Positions 44,780 to 64,000 of a stretch of DNA of 64,000 nucleotides are shown here, piece by piece. Every line of letters starts with the position of its first letter. The stretch's first letter is position 1. The position numbers and the translations under genes are program-made. Origin of the DNA: Chrysomallon squamiferum (lineage: Eukaryota > Mollusca > Gastropoda > Neomphalida > Peltospiridae); assembly GCA_012295275.1 (NCBI GenBank), contig CM022672.1, forward strand, positions 24,141,930 through 24,205,929, written 5' to 3'. The notes beneath the pieces are model-generated. The model saw nothing but the letters and a program-made list of their open reading frames with translations. It made no database searches and had not been told where the DNA came from.

Positions 44780-45045
44780 GAGCAAAGCGAAAGCGCATTA
44801 GGCCTTATGCCAGAGTTGATAGTGTCGAAATGAATGAGTGGATGTTGAATTTTACATTATGAACTCTGGCAAATTGTTACGTTTTGACTCATTAGTTTTA
44901 TCGCCAGAAGTCGATATAAGTAAAAGTATTGTTATATGACAGTTATAGATTGTTTAGCTGTATTATTATAACCGTTTTATTTCATTATTTTTATTGTGAA
45001 AATCTTAGAATAGCTGACGCGATAGAAGTCTTGCGTATTGGAACA

Positions 45046-54776
<9,731 letters not shown>

Positions 54777-57700
54777 TGAGCTTCAGGAACGTGGAAACAA
54801 GTCATCTTAATTTACTCATGAATAATCATATCAAAATATATTTGATTACATAACAAAACGTCTTATGCAAAGCATAAAAAGCATGATTAAAATAAAACTT
54901 ATAAAGTAAACTTTATTTTCAGGTATCCATGAAAAAGTGAAACATATTTTGTTTGTTGTCTTTTAAATTTAACAAATTTTTTTTTTTTTCTTTTTACAGA
55001 AATAATATAATATAGACCAATAGATCTGCCTTAAAATAATTTGAGTTTTTTTTTTTTTTTAGAGTAAATGCATTTCTGCTTTTAGAACAGTACACTTAAA
55101 TGAGCAGAAATGATCTTATCTGCATGATAATTAATGCATCACCCTTGTTTGCATTGAGTAAGTGGTAAGCGAGTATTCTGCTTAAAAGTGCTTGTAAAAT
55201 TGTCCCATATACATTATTCAGTTTTGATGCATTTTTATGAATAGAGTGGTGCCTACAAAACAGTATTAATACTGATTTACAGAGGATAATCAATTATATT
55301 TACTTACTGTCTTTTTGGAATTTTATCACATAATTATATATTATTAAATATATCTATATTTCATTGATTTGAATTTTCTAGTTGTAACCAATCCAAAAAT
55401 ATAAAATGTATATTTTATTCAGTAATGTTTATAAAAAGCTGAAAACATTTATGGTATAAAAAAATGTTTCTAGAGGAATTGTTTTACTTTATTTAAAAAA
55501 ATAAACAACTATAAATCAGCAATGGACTGCATCAAATCTGAAGCATTTTGAAGAATTTAAGAAAAAATAGGCACTAAATGGACTGCTTACTTTAGATACT
55601 GTAAATGTTAATTATAAATAAACATAGTATTTTGAGACAGATCTGTTGGAATAAAAATAATCTATCTGATTTGTATAGCTCTGTTGTAAATCTGTTAAAA
55701 TGATTATAATTATGTTAATCATAATTGTATTCTGCTGTACATGTTTTTGACTAATTTATATATCAGGACGTATATAGACTTAAATGTATATATTTTGATT
55801 GGGAGAGCCTTTCCAAGGAGCTTATTATCAGTGAGAAAGAATGTAGCAGCTTCACATTTCTGTTAACTGCAAGAAAATAAGAAAGATTAAAGAGTGTTTA
55901 TTAACTGATAAAATATATAATTGGGGGTGTTTTTTCAAAACTAATATTTACCATTTATGACTAAATTAAAATTAAATTGCCATATCATTTTCTTCTTTAA
56001 TTCTTTACTATTAATAACTGAGACATAAAGGTAGTTGTCAGTATTTTAAAATGTAAAACATTTTTGTAAGTTGTTAATTTCAGATGAATAACTTTTTAAT
56101 CAAGATAACAAAAATTACAATCATGATGGTTGATAAACTGAAGTTTAATGTTTGAGGCTGTTTACCATAATGATAATAACGATCATTTCTTGCTGTTTGA
56201 TACTGGTTTATTTATATATACATGTATATATTAAAAAATTTAATATATTAAATCCAATTGTAAATACAGAATCATTCTGTTATGCATTATTGGATATATG
56301 AATAACAATCTTTTATATTCATTCAAAATATATGGTATGATTCCAACAGTAGTATATATGTTTCTGATTATTTGGATAGCTTCATTTAAATGAATTTAAA
56401 ATTTACAAATAATGAAATATTTTTGATAGTATTCATTACAGAAATTTGTCTGAACATGCATCTAAGTAGATTCCAGTCTATATATGTGTGGTTGATATTT
56501 ATTAAAAATGCGTGTATTGTAAAGGAATTTTCAGACAAAGTTTGTAAAAAGATATAATGCTTAAAATTAATTTAGTTGTTTAAATTTTTCTGCAAATTCA
56601 TTAAGAAAGCGCACACAATGATAACACCAAAATATTTTGGTGTAAATTATTTGCACATTAACAATTTCGTACATTTTGATATCAGTGTATATTTTCTTTC
56701 TTTTGACATTACTATCAAAACTGAAATAATTTTAGGAAATCGTGTAATCTGTCATTTGTTTTAGCATCTTAGTAAAAAAGAACAGATGAAATGTTACTGA
56801 TAAATTTTAAATCTACTGACTTCCAGACATAAGTTAAGATATCAGATTATGTGAGTTATCCATTCCTGTGGTTTATTATTTTTTTAAACAGACAGGTAAC
56901 ATGGTTAATATTTAGAGGAATATTTAGTATATTTTGTTGAAGGAATGAAACTTGCTCATACACCTACTTCCACAATTACAATTTATGTTCACTACATTTG
57001 AAACTAATCTTCATAAAAGAAGATAGTTTCAATTTCTGTCTGACATTTTTTCCATAAGGTGTGTAAAGTGTAAATACAATTCTATTATCCTACCATTAAA
57101 AATATCTGAAGGGAGGTAACTGTGAGACGCTAACAAATACTAATTATTTCATTATTCCATAACACTGTAGATAAAATATGGTCATGGTAAATATATAAGC
57201 AGGCTTTTTATTATATTTTATTATTTTAAACCTTCTATGTATAGCTTCTTTTTTTATGTATAACACGTTATTGAGAGCATCTGTGTGTAGCCCTAGGAAA
57301 GCAGTTTAATGTTTATGTCCATTCAATGAAAATTACATTGAGGATTTGATCAGAATTATTGCAAGTGAAATATCTGGCTGCCAAGAAGAGGTAAAAAAAA
57401 CACCTATCATTACCAAATGGGATGACCTGCCATACTCTGATTTCATTTAGAAGAGAATAAATTTAACATTGTAACATATTTGGATTCAAATTTTGGTATA
57501 ACCCATAGATATGACTCTATATCCATTAATTTTAGACAAACCCTGAAGTCAACTGACTTTGATTATTGCTGAAAGTGGGACATGATATAATTTGACAATA
57601 AATATAATATTTTGTATTTTGCTAATTCAATACTTTCATTTGAAATATAAATTTGACCTTAGGCTGACTTTTCTTTAATGATAGAACACTGTATTGTATC

Positions 57701-59210
57701 GAATTTGAAAACAATACCATACATTATCAAGTTATGTAAAGACTAGACTGTTTAACTCTTTCCTGATAACAAATAAAATTAGGATGTTTAATATTAACTG
57801 TTTATTCAACTTCAACCTTCATTATGGTATTGGTGCTTACTTGTTGCAGTAAATAGATATGAAGTGTAGAACATACAGATATACCTCTGCCATGACTTCC
57901 ATTAAGTGGTGAACATGTAGAGTCATGATAGTATTTCAGATAATGTAATATTACCAATTCATAGCCAGAGTGGCTGAAAGGGTTTAAAATAGATTATGGT
58001 TACAGCAGAAACCAAAACATGCTAAAAACATATTTTATATTGCTTTGTCCTTCCAGCTTATAACAGACAAAGTGAATTATCATTCTTTTCTGATTTGAAT
58101 TTCATTACTGAATGTATTTGTTACAAATATTTTACACCTAGCCAAATGGTCAAGTTTGCTTTTTAACTTTAATCTGTTTATTTTGAATTAAGATTATTAA
58201 GCATTATAATGCTTCTTTTTCACATCAGATATAACTAAGTTACCATCTTGAAGAAAAACTGCTTTTTTCCCTAAAGTATGAATCCGATTATGTTGAAAAC
58301 TGTTTTTTCTTACACATAGATGAAGTTCTTTGATCTCAAAATATTAACCTGAATTGTTAAACATTCCTTTCTTAATGACTGACTTGTAGAACCCCCTGAC
58401 TGGAGCATTAGATTTTCCATTTTGAAATTAAATAAAACAAAATAAAAACTGATAATAGAATCCTCAGAATAGAATTATGATGTCAAAAATTTAAAAGTAA
58501 CTTCAGATGGTGATTGGTTAATATCTGGTAGATATGTTCAGATTATTCTCATTATAACAGGTTCTAATGAAGTTTTTCTTGTTGCTCCAAACTGTTTTAT
58601 TGGTTTATCTATTATCAGTGTTGTAAATGGATTAAGAGTAATATATGGTAAAATGAATTTTGTACATTTCTTACGACTTGAGGAAATTCACAAAGCTGTA
58701 TGATTGGTGTTAAAATGATTATGGTTTATTTCATCACCATGATTTTGACAATAGACAAGGTTTTAGTTTCTATAAATGTGTAATGGTTATATAATTATGG
58801 TTCTATGTTAATTAATAAGGGCTTTTGTTTGATTGCAGGGGTGTAATTTTGTTTTCTCAGAAATAATGTATCAAAATGTATCAAAATGAAACAAATAATA
58901 ATTGTTAATGTCTTCTGAATGTTCTATTTTAAACATTGTCACAGTCTTTACATTGTAAAATGATGAAAGTACTGATGTTTTTGAAGTCTTCGTTTTGTTT
59001 TAGTTTCTACTGTTTGTTTCTTACTAATACTGATCATGAAGTTTTCTCATCAGAATGAAGTATATCGAACATGTATGAAAAAAGAGTATCATGAACAAAA
59101 TGATCACAAGTGTTCTCAGTGTTACAGGAACATGTTAAAATTCCAGACACTGCTGTTGAATATAAGAATTCATAATATATTGTAATAAAATATGTACAAA
59201 AATGTGCAAT
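54777..59210 (+). other. Repeat-poor stretch, possibly a long 3' UTR of the polyamine oxidase gene
   Basis: No gene is recognised. Unlike both flanks, this stretch of about 4.4 kb has no trinucleotide microsatellite arrays. Several AATAAA signals occur, from about 54890 to one near 59184 (ataaaatatg). A long 3' UTR or an unrecognised non-coding transcript is possible; this is inference. Confidence 0.35.
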
Positions 59211-59469
59211 TTATTATGTGTATTATTTTTTTTTTTTTAATTATTTATTATTTACTTTATTATTATTTTTTTTTAATCTTTATATATATATATTTTTAAA
59301 TCTTTGAGAGTAAATGCTTAAGATGATAAAATTTCTATAAAATATTTTAATAAAGTATCACACTTTATAAAAGAATCATGAGATCATACCAATACTTATG
59401 TTTAGGATCACATTTATTGTTTTATCATGGAACCTTTTTGGATGTTTTCTTTATTTTTTAATATTTTTA

Positions 59470-59500
<31 letters not shown>

Positions 59501-61109
59501 CTTCCTCTTTTTTAAAATGACCCCCCCAAAAAAAAAAAACCACCCAAATAATAACACAAAAAAAAACAAATAAAAAACCTCAGCTAAAACAAAAAACAAA
59601 TACAATGCAAAAACACACAAAAATAAAAAACAGCCTTTTTAATATATTTTAAACACCTTTTTTGTGTATATATATATAATCAGAAAACATTTATTTGCAT
59701 TTTTAAATTTTAATTTTTTCATTGTAAACAGATAATATATGGAATGTTTAATATCAGATTTTGGGATGGAGTACATTATTTCTCTCTCTTTTATTTATTT
59801 CATGTTAGTTTAAAAAGAAACTAAAAAAAACAACAACTGTGTTTTAGGATGGTTGGTGACTCAAGTTTAATTGCCTTTCCATTTTTAATATTCTTATAAT
59901 GTATTAAACAAAGAGAATCAATCCTTCATAATAAAAATGTATATTTATTGATAATCTGCTATTTATCTTGAAATTAAATTGTTTATAATTATTATTTTCT
60001 CAGGGCTTTTTTATTTTTTTTATTATTTTTTTTATTATTATTATTGTTATTATTATTTTTTTTTTTTATCATTATCTTTGGCCTCATGTTCTATGCAAAT
60101 TCCATGTAATTTCACCAAGACAAAAAAATATAAATTTTGCTTCAGTTCATTAATTTATTAGATACTGGTTGTGAAACATTTCTGATAGTTCACTAATTGT
60201 TTTGTTTGGGATTCTTTTATTGTGCATGTAAAACATTTGATTTTATGAGAAAACTATCTGGAAATAAATATAATAAACCATACATTTTGTTAAGCTTATT
60301 TATTACAAAGATAGCGCTTAGTACCAAAACCTGTATATATATATATATATATATAGTTATGAATGTATGCATCACACACAAACAAACATGTAAAGATTAT
60401 CTTAGCAATACTGCTACAAAATGCTTTAGACATTCACACACCTATGACTTTTTATGGTTTACATAATAATTACTTTGTTAAGAAAATTTGTAAGATCTGT
60501 GTTTGTCATCCACGCTTGATTCACAACCATTAGCAAATCTTTCCACTATTTATTATATAAAAGATATCTGTACTTAATGTTATTTTATTTATTTATTTAT
60601 TTATTTATAATTTTTTTAATTATTATTCCCCCCCCCCCACCCGAGAAGATGTGTTCTTTCCGAGTAGTTATCTCCCGAAGGGAAATGGTGCAAATAAAAA
60701 TGTTAAATTTAGACTTGAACCTGTTACAATCCAAACATAAAACCGGTCAGTCTTATTATATACAATGTTGTCCACTGTGACTGTCATAAAATTAGAGTCC
60801 GCCAGCAATACTTTATTTAATAAATGAAAAAAAAAGAACGTTTATAACCTCTGACACGCGTGGTAACATTTTAAATGATGACCCAGTTTCGGATAACTAG
60901 CTGGATATAATTATTCACCTTTACACCAATCAGACTGTCGTGAACGCAACTGTTTTTCAACTCGTTCACAGTGAATGTATTGCTTAGTATCTTAATTTAT
61001 CTCGACTTGACATTAGATAAGCAATTTTTCAAATCTCCATCTTATGGCTGTTTGAAAACAAAATGTATAACCAGTCTGCACCATTAAAAAGAAAATAATA
61101 ATAAATAAA

Positions 61110-61175
<66 letters not shown>

Positions 61176-61734
61176 GAAGAAGAAGAAGAAACGAGAAGAA
61201 AGAAAAGAAAAGAAACAAACAGTTTTTCCGACTGGATAATTTTTTGGTAATACTTATATTAATGATAGAGTTCAAACATTTACAAAAGGGTCGATGTGGG
61301 GAAAGTTCTGATAACAAAGATTATAAAAAGATGTCATTCAACAACCTTTATCGACACAAACAACTCGTTTTAACAAAGGTGAAAGAATTCTTTAACAAAA
61401 GGTGAAACGGTTATACATTTTATGATTAATCAAGCGGTTAGCACCTACTTAAGGCAGCATGTTCTTGATTTATCTTATGTAGCCTTGTCATGCCTCAACT
61501 CACCAGTGGATCGATTTAGAAAACTAATATTCACTTTATTATAAAGCTCTGTCAACAATCCTTAGCAATAGCAAACCTTAGTATTCAGTAAACGTACCTG
61601 TTTATGACGGCTATCAAAGCGGGGTGCTCCAAGGTGTACGCTTGAATATGAAATTCATTTAATACCTAATTAAAATTCATTTATGATATTATATTTGATA
61701 TTTATTACTATTTTTAATTACTTTATTCATCACG

Positions 61735-61776
<42 letters not shown>

Positions 61777-61816
61777 TATATTATTATTGTTATTATTATT
61801 TATATTATTATTGTTA

Positions 61817-61847
<31 letters not shown>

Positions 61848-62099
61848 TTTATTCAAATACGGATTTAATTTCCTCACATTAATTAATACACAATGGTGAA
61901 AGATATCTAGTTCTTTTTAAAAGTTAAAATATTATATGGATCCTTCTTTAAAACAGCGTGTAGACCCTCAAATAAGAATCGAACGTCACCGTGGCAGGTT
62001 CATCTACATTCAGAAATGTATTGTTAACTCAAGACCTCGTACCCGACAATAAATCTCTGTTGTGGATACCCGGTGAAATTTAATATGGCGAACTTGCCA
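59211..62099. other. Intergenic, low-complexity sequence
   Basis: T-rich and A-rich tracts (59228-59290, 59480-59600), TTA/TTTA arrays (60020-60070, 60585-60610), a poly-C run of about 11 (60630-60640), a TA run (60333-60354), a TTTA/AAT array (61100-61172), an AGA run and an ATT/TTTA array (61735-61853). No gene is supported. Confidence 0.7.
61735..61853. repeat. Compound ATT/TTTA microsatellite
   Basis: About 13 ATT units, interrupted TTATTG blocks, then TTTA units; the source of a poly-Tyr artefact frame. Confidence 0.95.
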
Positions 62100-62249
62100 G
62101 TGACACATATTTGACGTTAGAACACTTTATTCAGAAAGCTTGTGCAAGAAACGAACAATACATTTTGTGATTGTAACTTTTTTGGATACAACTTTTCACG
62201 ATGGAGATATACATATTGGAATAGGTGGATAATATATAATAAGTATTTC
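62100..62249 (+). promoter_or_regulatory. Possible promoter/5' untranslated exon of the Pro/Gln-rich gene
   Basis: A strong donor (tatttc then gtaagtcag) at 62249-62250 and an acceptor-like ataacag near 62663-62671 would place a leader exon here with an intron of about 420 bp. Sequence just upstream (61900-62130) has several CpGs. No coding is implied. Confidence 0.3.
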
Positions 62250-62706
62250 GTAAGTCAGTTTGGATAAATTCAAGTGTTCAGGTTTGTATTAACAAACCAT
62301 TATTGATAAACAGAAAAAAATCAGTTTGTTCATTTTATTGGTTTAAAACTATTTAATTCGAGAGCTAATAAAAAAGAAAACAAATCAGGTTTTATTTACT
62401 GACAGTATGACAATAATAATCTCTACAAGATGAAACATTTCGTCAAAATTATATACATTTTTTGGAAGGAATGCAAAATATCTATGGATATTTCTAAACA
62501 AATATGTAAATAACTGGAAGAAAAAACATTTTAAAATCAGTAATGTGTTCAAGTATATGAAATAATGTTTATGGAATTTATATGTATATATATATATATG
62601 TCTTAACAAAGTAATAAAGTAACAGTTGGCCCACTTTCTGAATAAATAAACACAGCATTAATTATAACAGCAAGTTAAAATAATCATACTAAGAAGAGTT
62701 TCCTTC

Positions 62707-62766
62707 ATGACTGACAATGGTAGATCCAGTTGTATCTACCAAATTTGGGCAGAGGCCACTTCTTGA
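62707..62766 (+). promoter_or_regulatory. Upstream ORF overlapping the start of the Pro/Gln-rich gene
   Basis: The first ATG in this exon (62707) opens a 19-codon frame that ends with TGA at 62764-62766, overlapping the main ATG (62717) in another frame. If the transcript includes it, translation of the main frame would depend on leaky scanning; the uATG context (ttcATGa) is weak. Confidence 0.45.
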
Positions 62767-63739
62767 TGTTCCTGCACTAACGCCATATAATCACAATGCA
62801 GCCGTGGGATCTTTGCAGCATGATCGACCTAAGCCTCATCCTGTTTTAGGCAGATCTGGATACACGGCACCAGTGCCAGAGATACCAGCAAGGGTTGAAG
62901 CATTTCAGGTTCCTCCATATCAATACTCCAACGTTGTTGGAGGAACTTCTCCAACAATTCAACAATATTATGGAATGGGGCAAATGGATCCCAAATTGGC
63001 TCAGACAGCTCCGATGCAATATTCCCCAGCACCTGTGTATGGAGGCTACCAGCCTTCTCATTATACTCATGGACCTAACGGTTATGTCAGTGCTGTTCCG
63101 AATCCGACATATTACAATCCATATCCTGGTGTTCAGAATTCGATGAATCCAGCTCCTCCTCCAATGCAATATCCACCTTTAATGCAACAGCTACCACCTC
63201 AGCCGGTGCAGCAGTTTCCAGTACAACAACCAATACAACAATTACCACCTCAGCCGGTGCAGCAGTTTCCAGTACAGCAACCAATACAACAATTACCACC
63301 TCAACCTGTTCAGTTTCCAGTACAACCACAAGTTATTGAGTACCCAACAACGGAAACTTTTACAATAGAAGGGGTTCTGGAGTGGGGTCAACTTACCACT
63401 GTGAATCTGAAACGAACAAAAGGTGTTTTTACATCTCTACCCGAATTCCTTCGTAGGGAACTTGAAAAAACGTACGGCAAATATGCCAGAACTGATGTTA
63501 AAATTCAGAGTGAAGGAGGAGAGTATCACATCTATGCACAACCAAGAGGTGGATATAAAACTACGGATGATAGATTACCAAGGGCTGCATATAGTTATAA
63601 GGATGATTATTATGAACGTTCACCAAGTGAAGACGATTATTATAGGAGGAGTTACAGACCCAGAAGCCCAGAGAACTGGGTCAGATGGGATCCCAATGAA
63701 AGAAGGTCTTATAAAGATTATGATTATGACCGAAATTAA
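62717..63739 (+). CDS. Pro/Gln/Tyr-rich protein with conserved-looking C-terminal block, function unknown
   Basis: A single open frame of 340 aa with no intron. The N-terminal two thirds are low complexity: Pro/Gln/Tyr/Gly-rich (PPYQYSNVVGG, APVYGGYQPSHYTHGPNG) and then three copies of a 17-residue repeat (QLPPQPVQQFPVQQPIQ). About residues 215-275 form an ordered-looking block (FTIEGVLEWGQLTTVNLKRT, then FLRRELEKTYGKYARTDVKI and EGGEYHIYAQPRGG). The tail is Tyr/Arg/Asp-rich with SP motifs (YERSPSEDDYYRRSYRPRSP). Prion-like composition plus an RS/RD-like tail suggests an RNA-associated or condensate-forming protein, but I recognise no family. No signal peptide or membrane segment. The chosen start is the ATG at 62717 (acaATGG). 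AATAAA follows at 63924. Confidence 0.8.
   Translation: MVDPVVSTKFGQRPLLDVPALTPYNHNAAVGSLQHDRPKPHPVLGRSGYTAPVPEIPARVEAFQVPPYQYSNVVGGTSPTIQQYYGMGQMDPKLAQTAPMQYSPAPVYGGYQPSHYTHGPNGYVSAVPNPTYYNPYPGVQNSMNPAPPPMQYPPLMQQLPPQPVQQFPVQQPIQQLPPQPVQQFPVQQPIQQLPPQPVQFPVQPQVIEYPTTETFTIEGVLEWGQLTTVNLKRTKGVFTSLPEFLRRELEKTYGKYARTDVKIQSEGGEYHIYAQPRGGYKTTDDRLPRAAYSYKDDYYERSPSEDDYYRRSYRPRSPENWVRWDPNERRSYKDYDYDRN
63190..63322 (+). repeat. 51-bp coding tandem repeat
   Basis: The 51-bp unit (taccacctcagccggtgcag and so on) starts at 63192, 63243 and 63294, the last copy shortened. Exact codon phase is kept. The first two copies differ at very few bases, so they are recent. Confidence 0.92.
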
Positions 63740-63923
63740 TATAGTTAAGTTTTATGATTCAGAAAGTTATGTGTGGTGTTTAAATATTTCATTTCAGTGA
63801 ATTTGCTTTTCAAAGAACTGTTGTTTGAGAAGCTCCTGGTTTGGTTTTGTACTATATTTTATTTCCAACAATTACGTAATTGGTATGCTATTACCAAACT
63901 GATTGCCTGTGTTTATTTGGGAT

Positions 63924-63929
63924 AATAAA
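63924..63929 (+). terminator. Polyadenylation signal AATAAA
   Basis: Canonical AATAAA 185 bp after the stop codon of the Pro/Gln-rich gene, giving a short 3' UTR. Confidence 0.6.
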
Positions 63930-64000
63930 ACAGAAATTACTTATTTATTATCAATGTTGTGTTAAAAGGTTTACATGGATTTATTGAAATGAAATGACGA

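Larger units (their letters stand above)
40159..45045. other. Intergenic region between the 330-aa gene and the polyamine oxidase gene
   Basis: It holds a likely divergent promoter zone near 40.5-40.7 kb, two foldback elements (40857-40977, 44465-44628), a poly-T tract (41440-41482), a TA/TTA array (43335-43395), a GT run (44615-44642) and one orphan exon-like frame (42238-42468). No other gene is seen. Confidence 0.6.

Noticed and set aside
44929-45045. Longer N-terminus for the polyamine oxidase
   Set aside because: The upstream start would be a TTG, not ATG. The ATG at 45046 has a good context and gives a normal-length leader before the Rossmann motif.
59414-59620. Phe/Lys-rich open frame
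   Set aside because: Low-complexity poly-A/poly-T sequence only.
62829-63329. Minus-strand open frames over the Pro/Gln-rich gene
   Set aside because: They are antisense shadows of a repetitive, GC-richer coding exon.

Overview
This window is nuclear DNA from an animal, most likely a lophotrochozoan and probably a mollusc. Genes are split by GT/AG introns, the DNA is very AT-rich and full of AAT/ATT, AG/CT, CA and TTTA microsatellites, and there are relics of pogo-like, hAT-like and LINE elements. The mollusc assignment is inference from gene content (a deltex/macro-domain family, small secreted Cys-rich proteins, an animal-type polyamine oxidase) and transposon style. I could not test it by a search.

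Layout. Bases 1-560 hold a frameshifted pogo/Tigger-type transposase tail. About 1.5-34.4 kb is an old, diverged tandem segmental duplication: unit 1 about 1523-20240, unit 2 about 20460-34375. All recognised host genes in it are on the minus strand. Unit 1 has two copies (1867-2812, 5485-6531) and unit 2 one copy (21983-23447) of a three-exon gene for a secreted protein of about 150 residues. These proteins carry two Cys-containing, FG-GAP/VCBS-like modules. Each unit also carries a gene with an RRM-like domain, a KH-like segment, a macro domain and, in unit 2 only, a deltex-type RING plus DTC domain. The unit 2 gene (27108-33268) is therefore a single-chain equivalent of the vertebrate DTX3L/PARP9 pair, but shows three apparent frameshifts. 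The unit 1 gene (14735-17631) lost its RING-DTC end through two deletions and still has an open frame of 611 codons. A LINE with its reverse transcriptase deleted (about 10752-13580) inserted in unit 1 only.

Downstream lie: a gene-poor microsatellite stretch; a two-exon minus-strand gene for a basic Ser/Thr-rich nuclear-looking protein (38954-40158, 330 aa, unidentified); a complete plus-strand spermine/N1-acetylpolyamine oxidase gene (45046-54776, five coding exons, 483 aa, with a possible in-frame 81-nt cassette exon and two MITEs in its introns); a long gene-free stretch (54.8-62.1 kb); and a plus-strand single-coding-exon gene for a Pro/Gln/Tyr-rich 340-aa protein with a conserved-looking C-terminal block (62717-63739).

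How the genes fit together. The macro/RING/DTC protein is predicted to read ADP-ribose and attach ubiquitin, an antiviral and DNA-damage function in vertebrates. The linked secreted family could act in extracellular recognition or matrix, but that is only inference. The two were copied together as a block. The polyamine oxidase, the 330-aa gene and the Pro/Gln-rich gene show no obvious link to the cluster.
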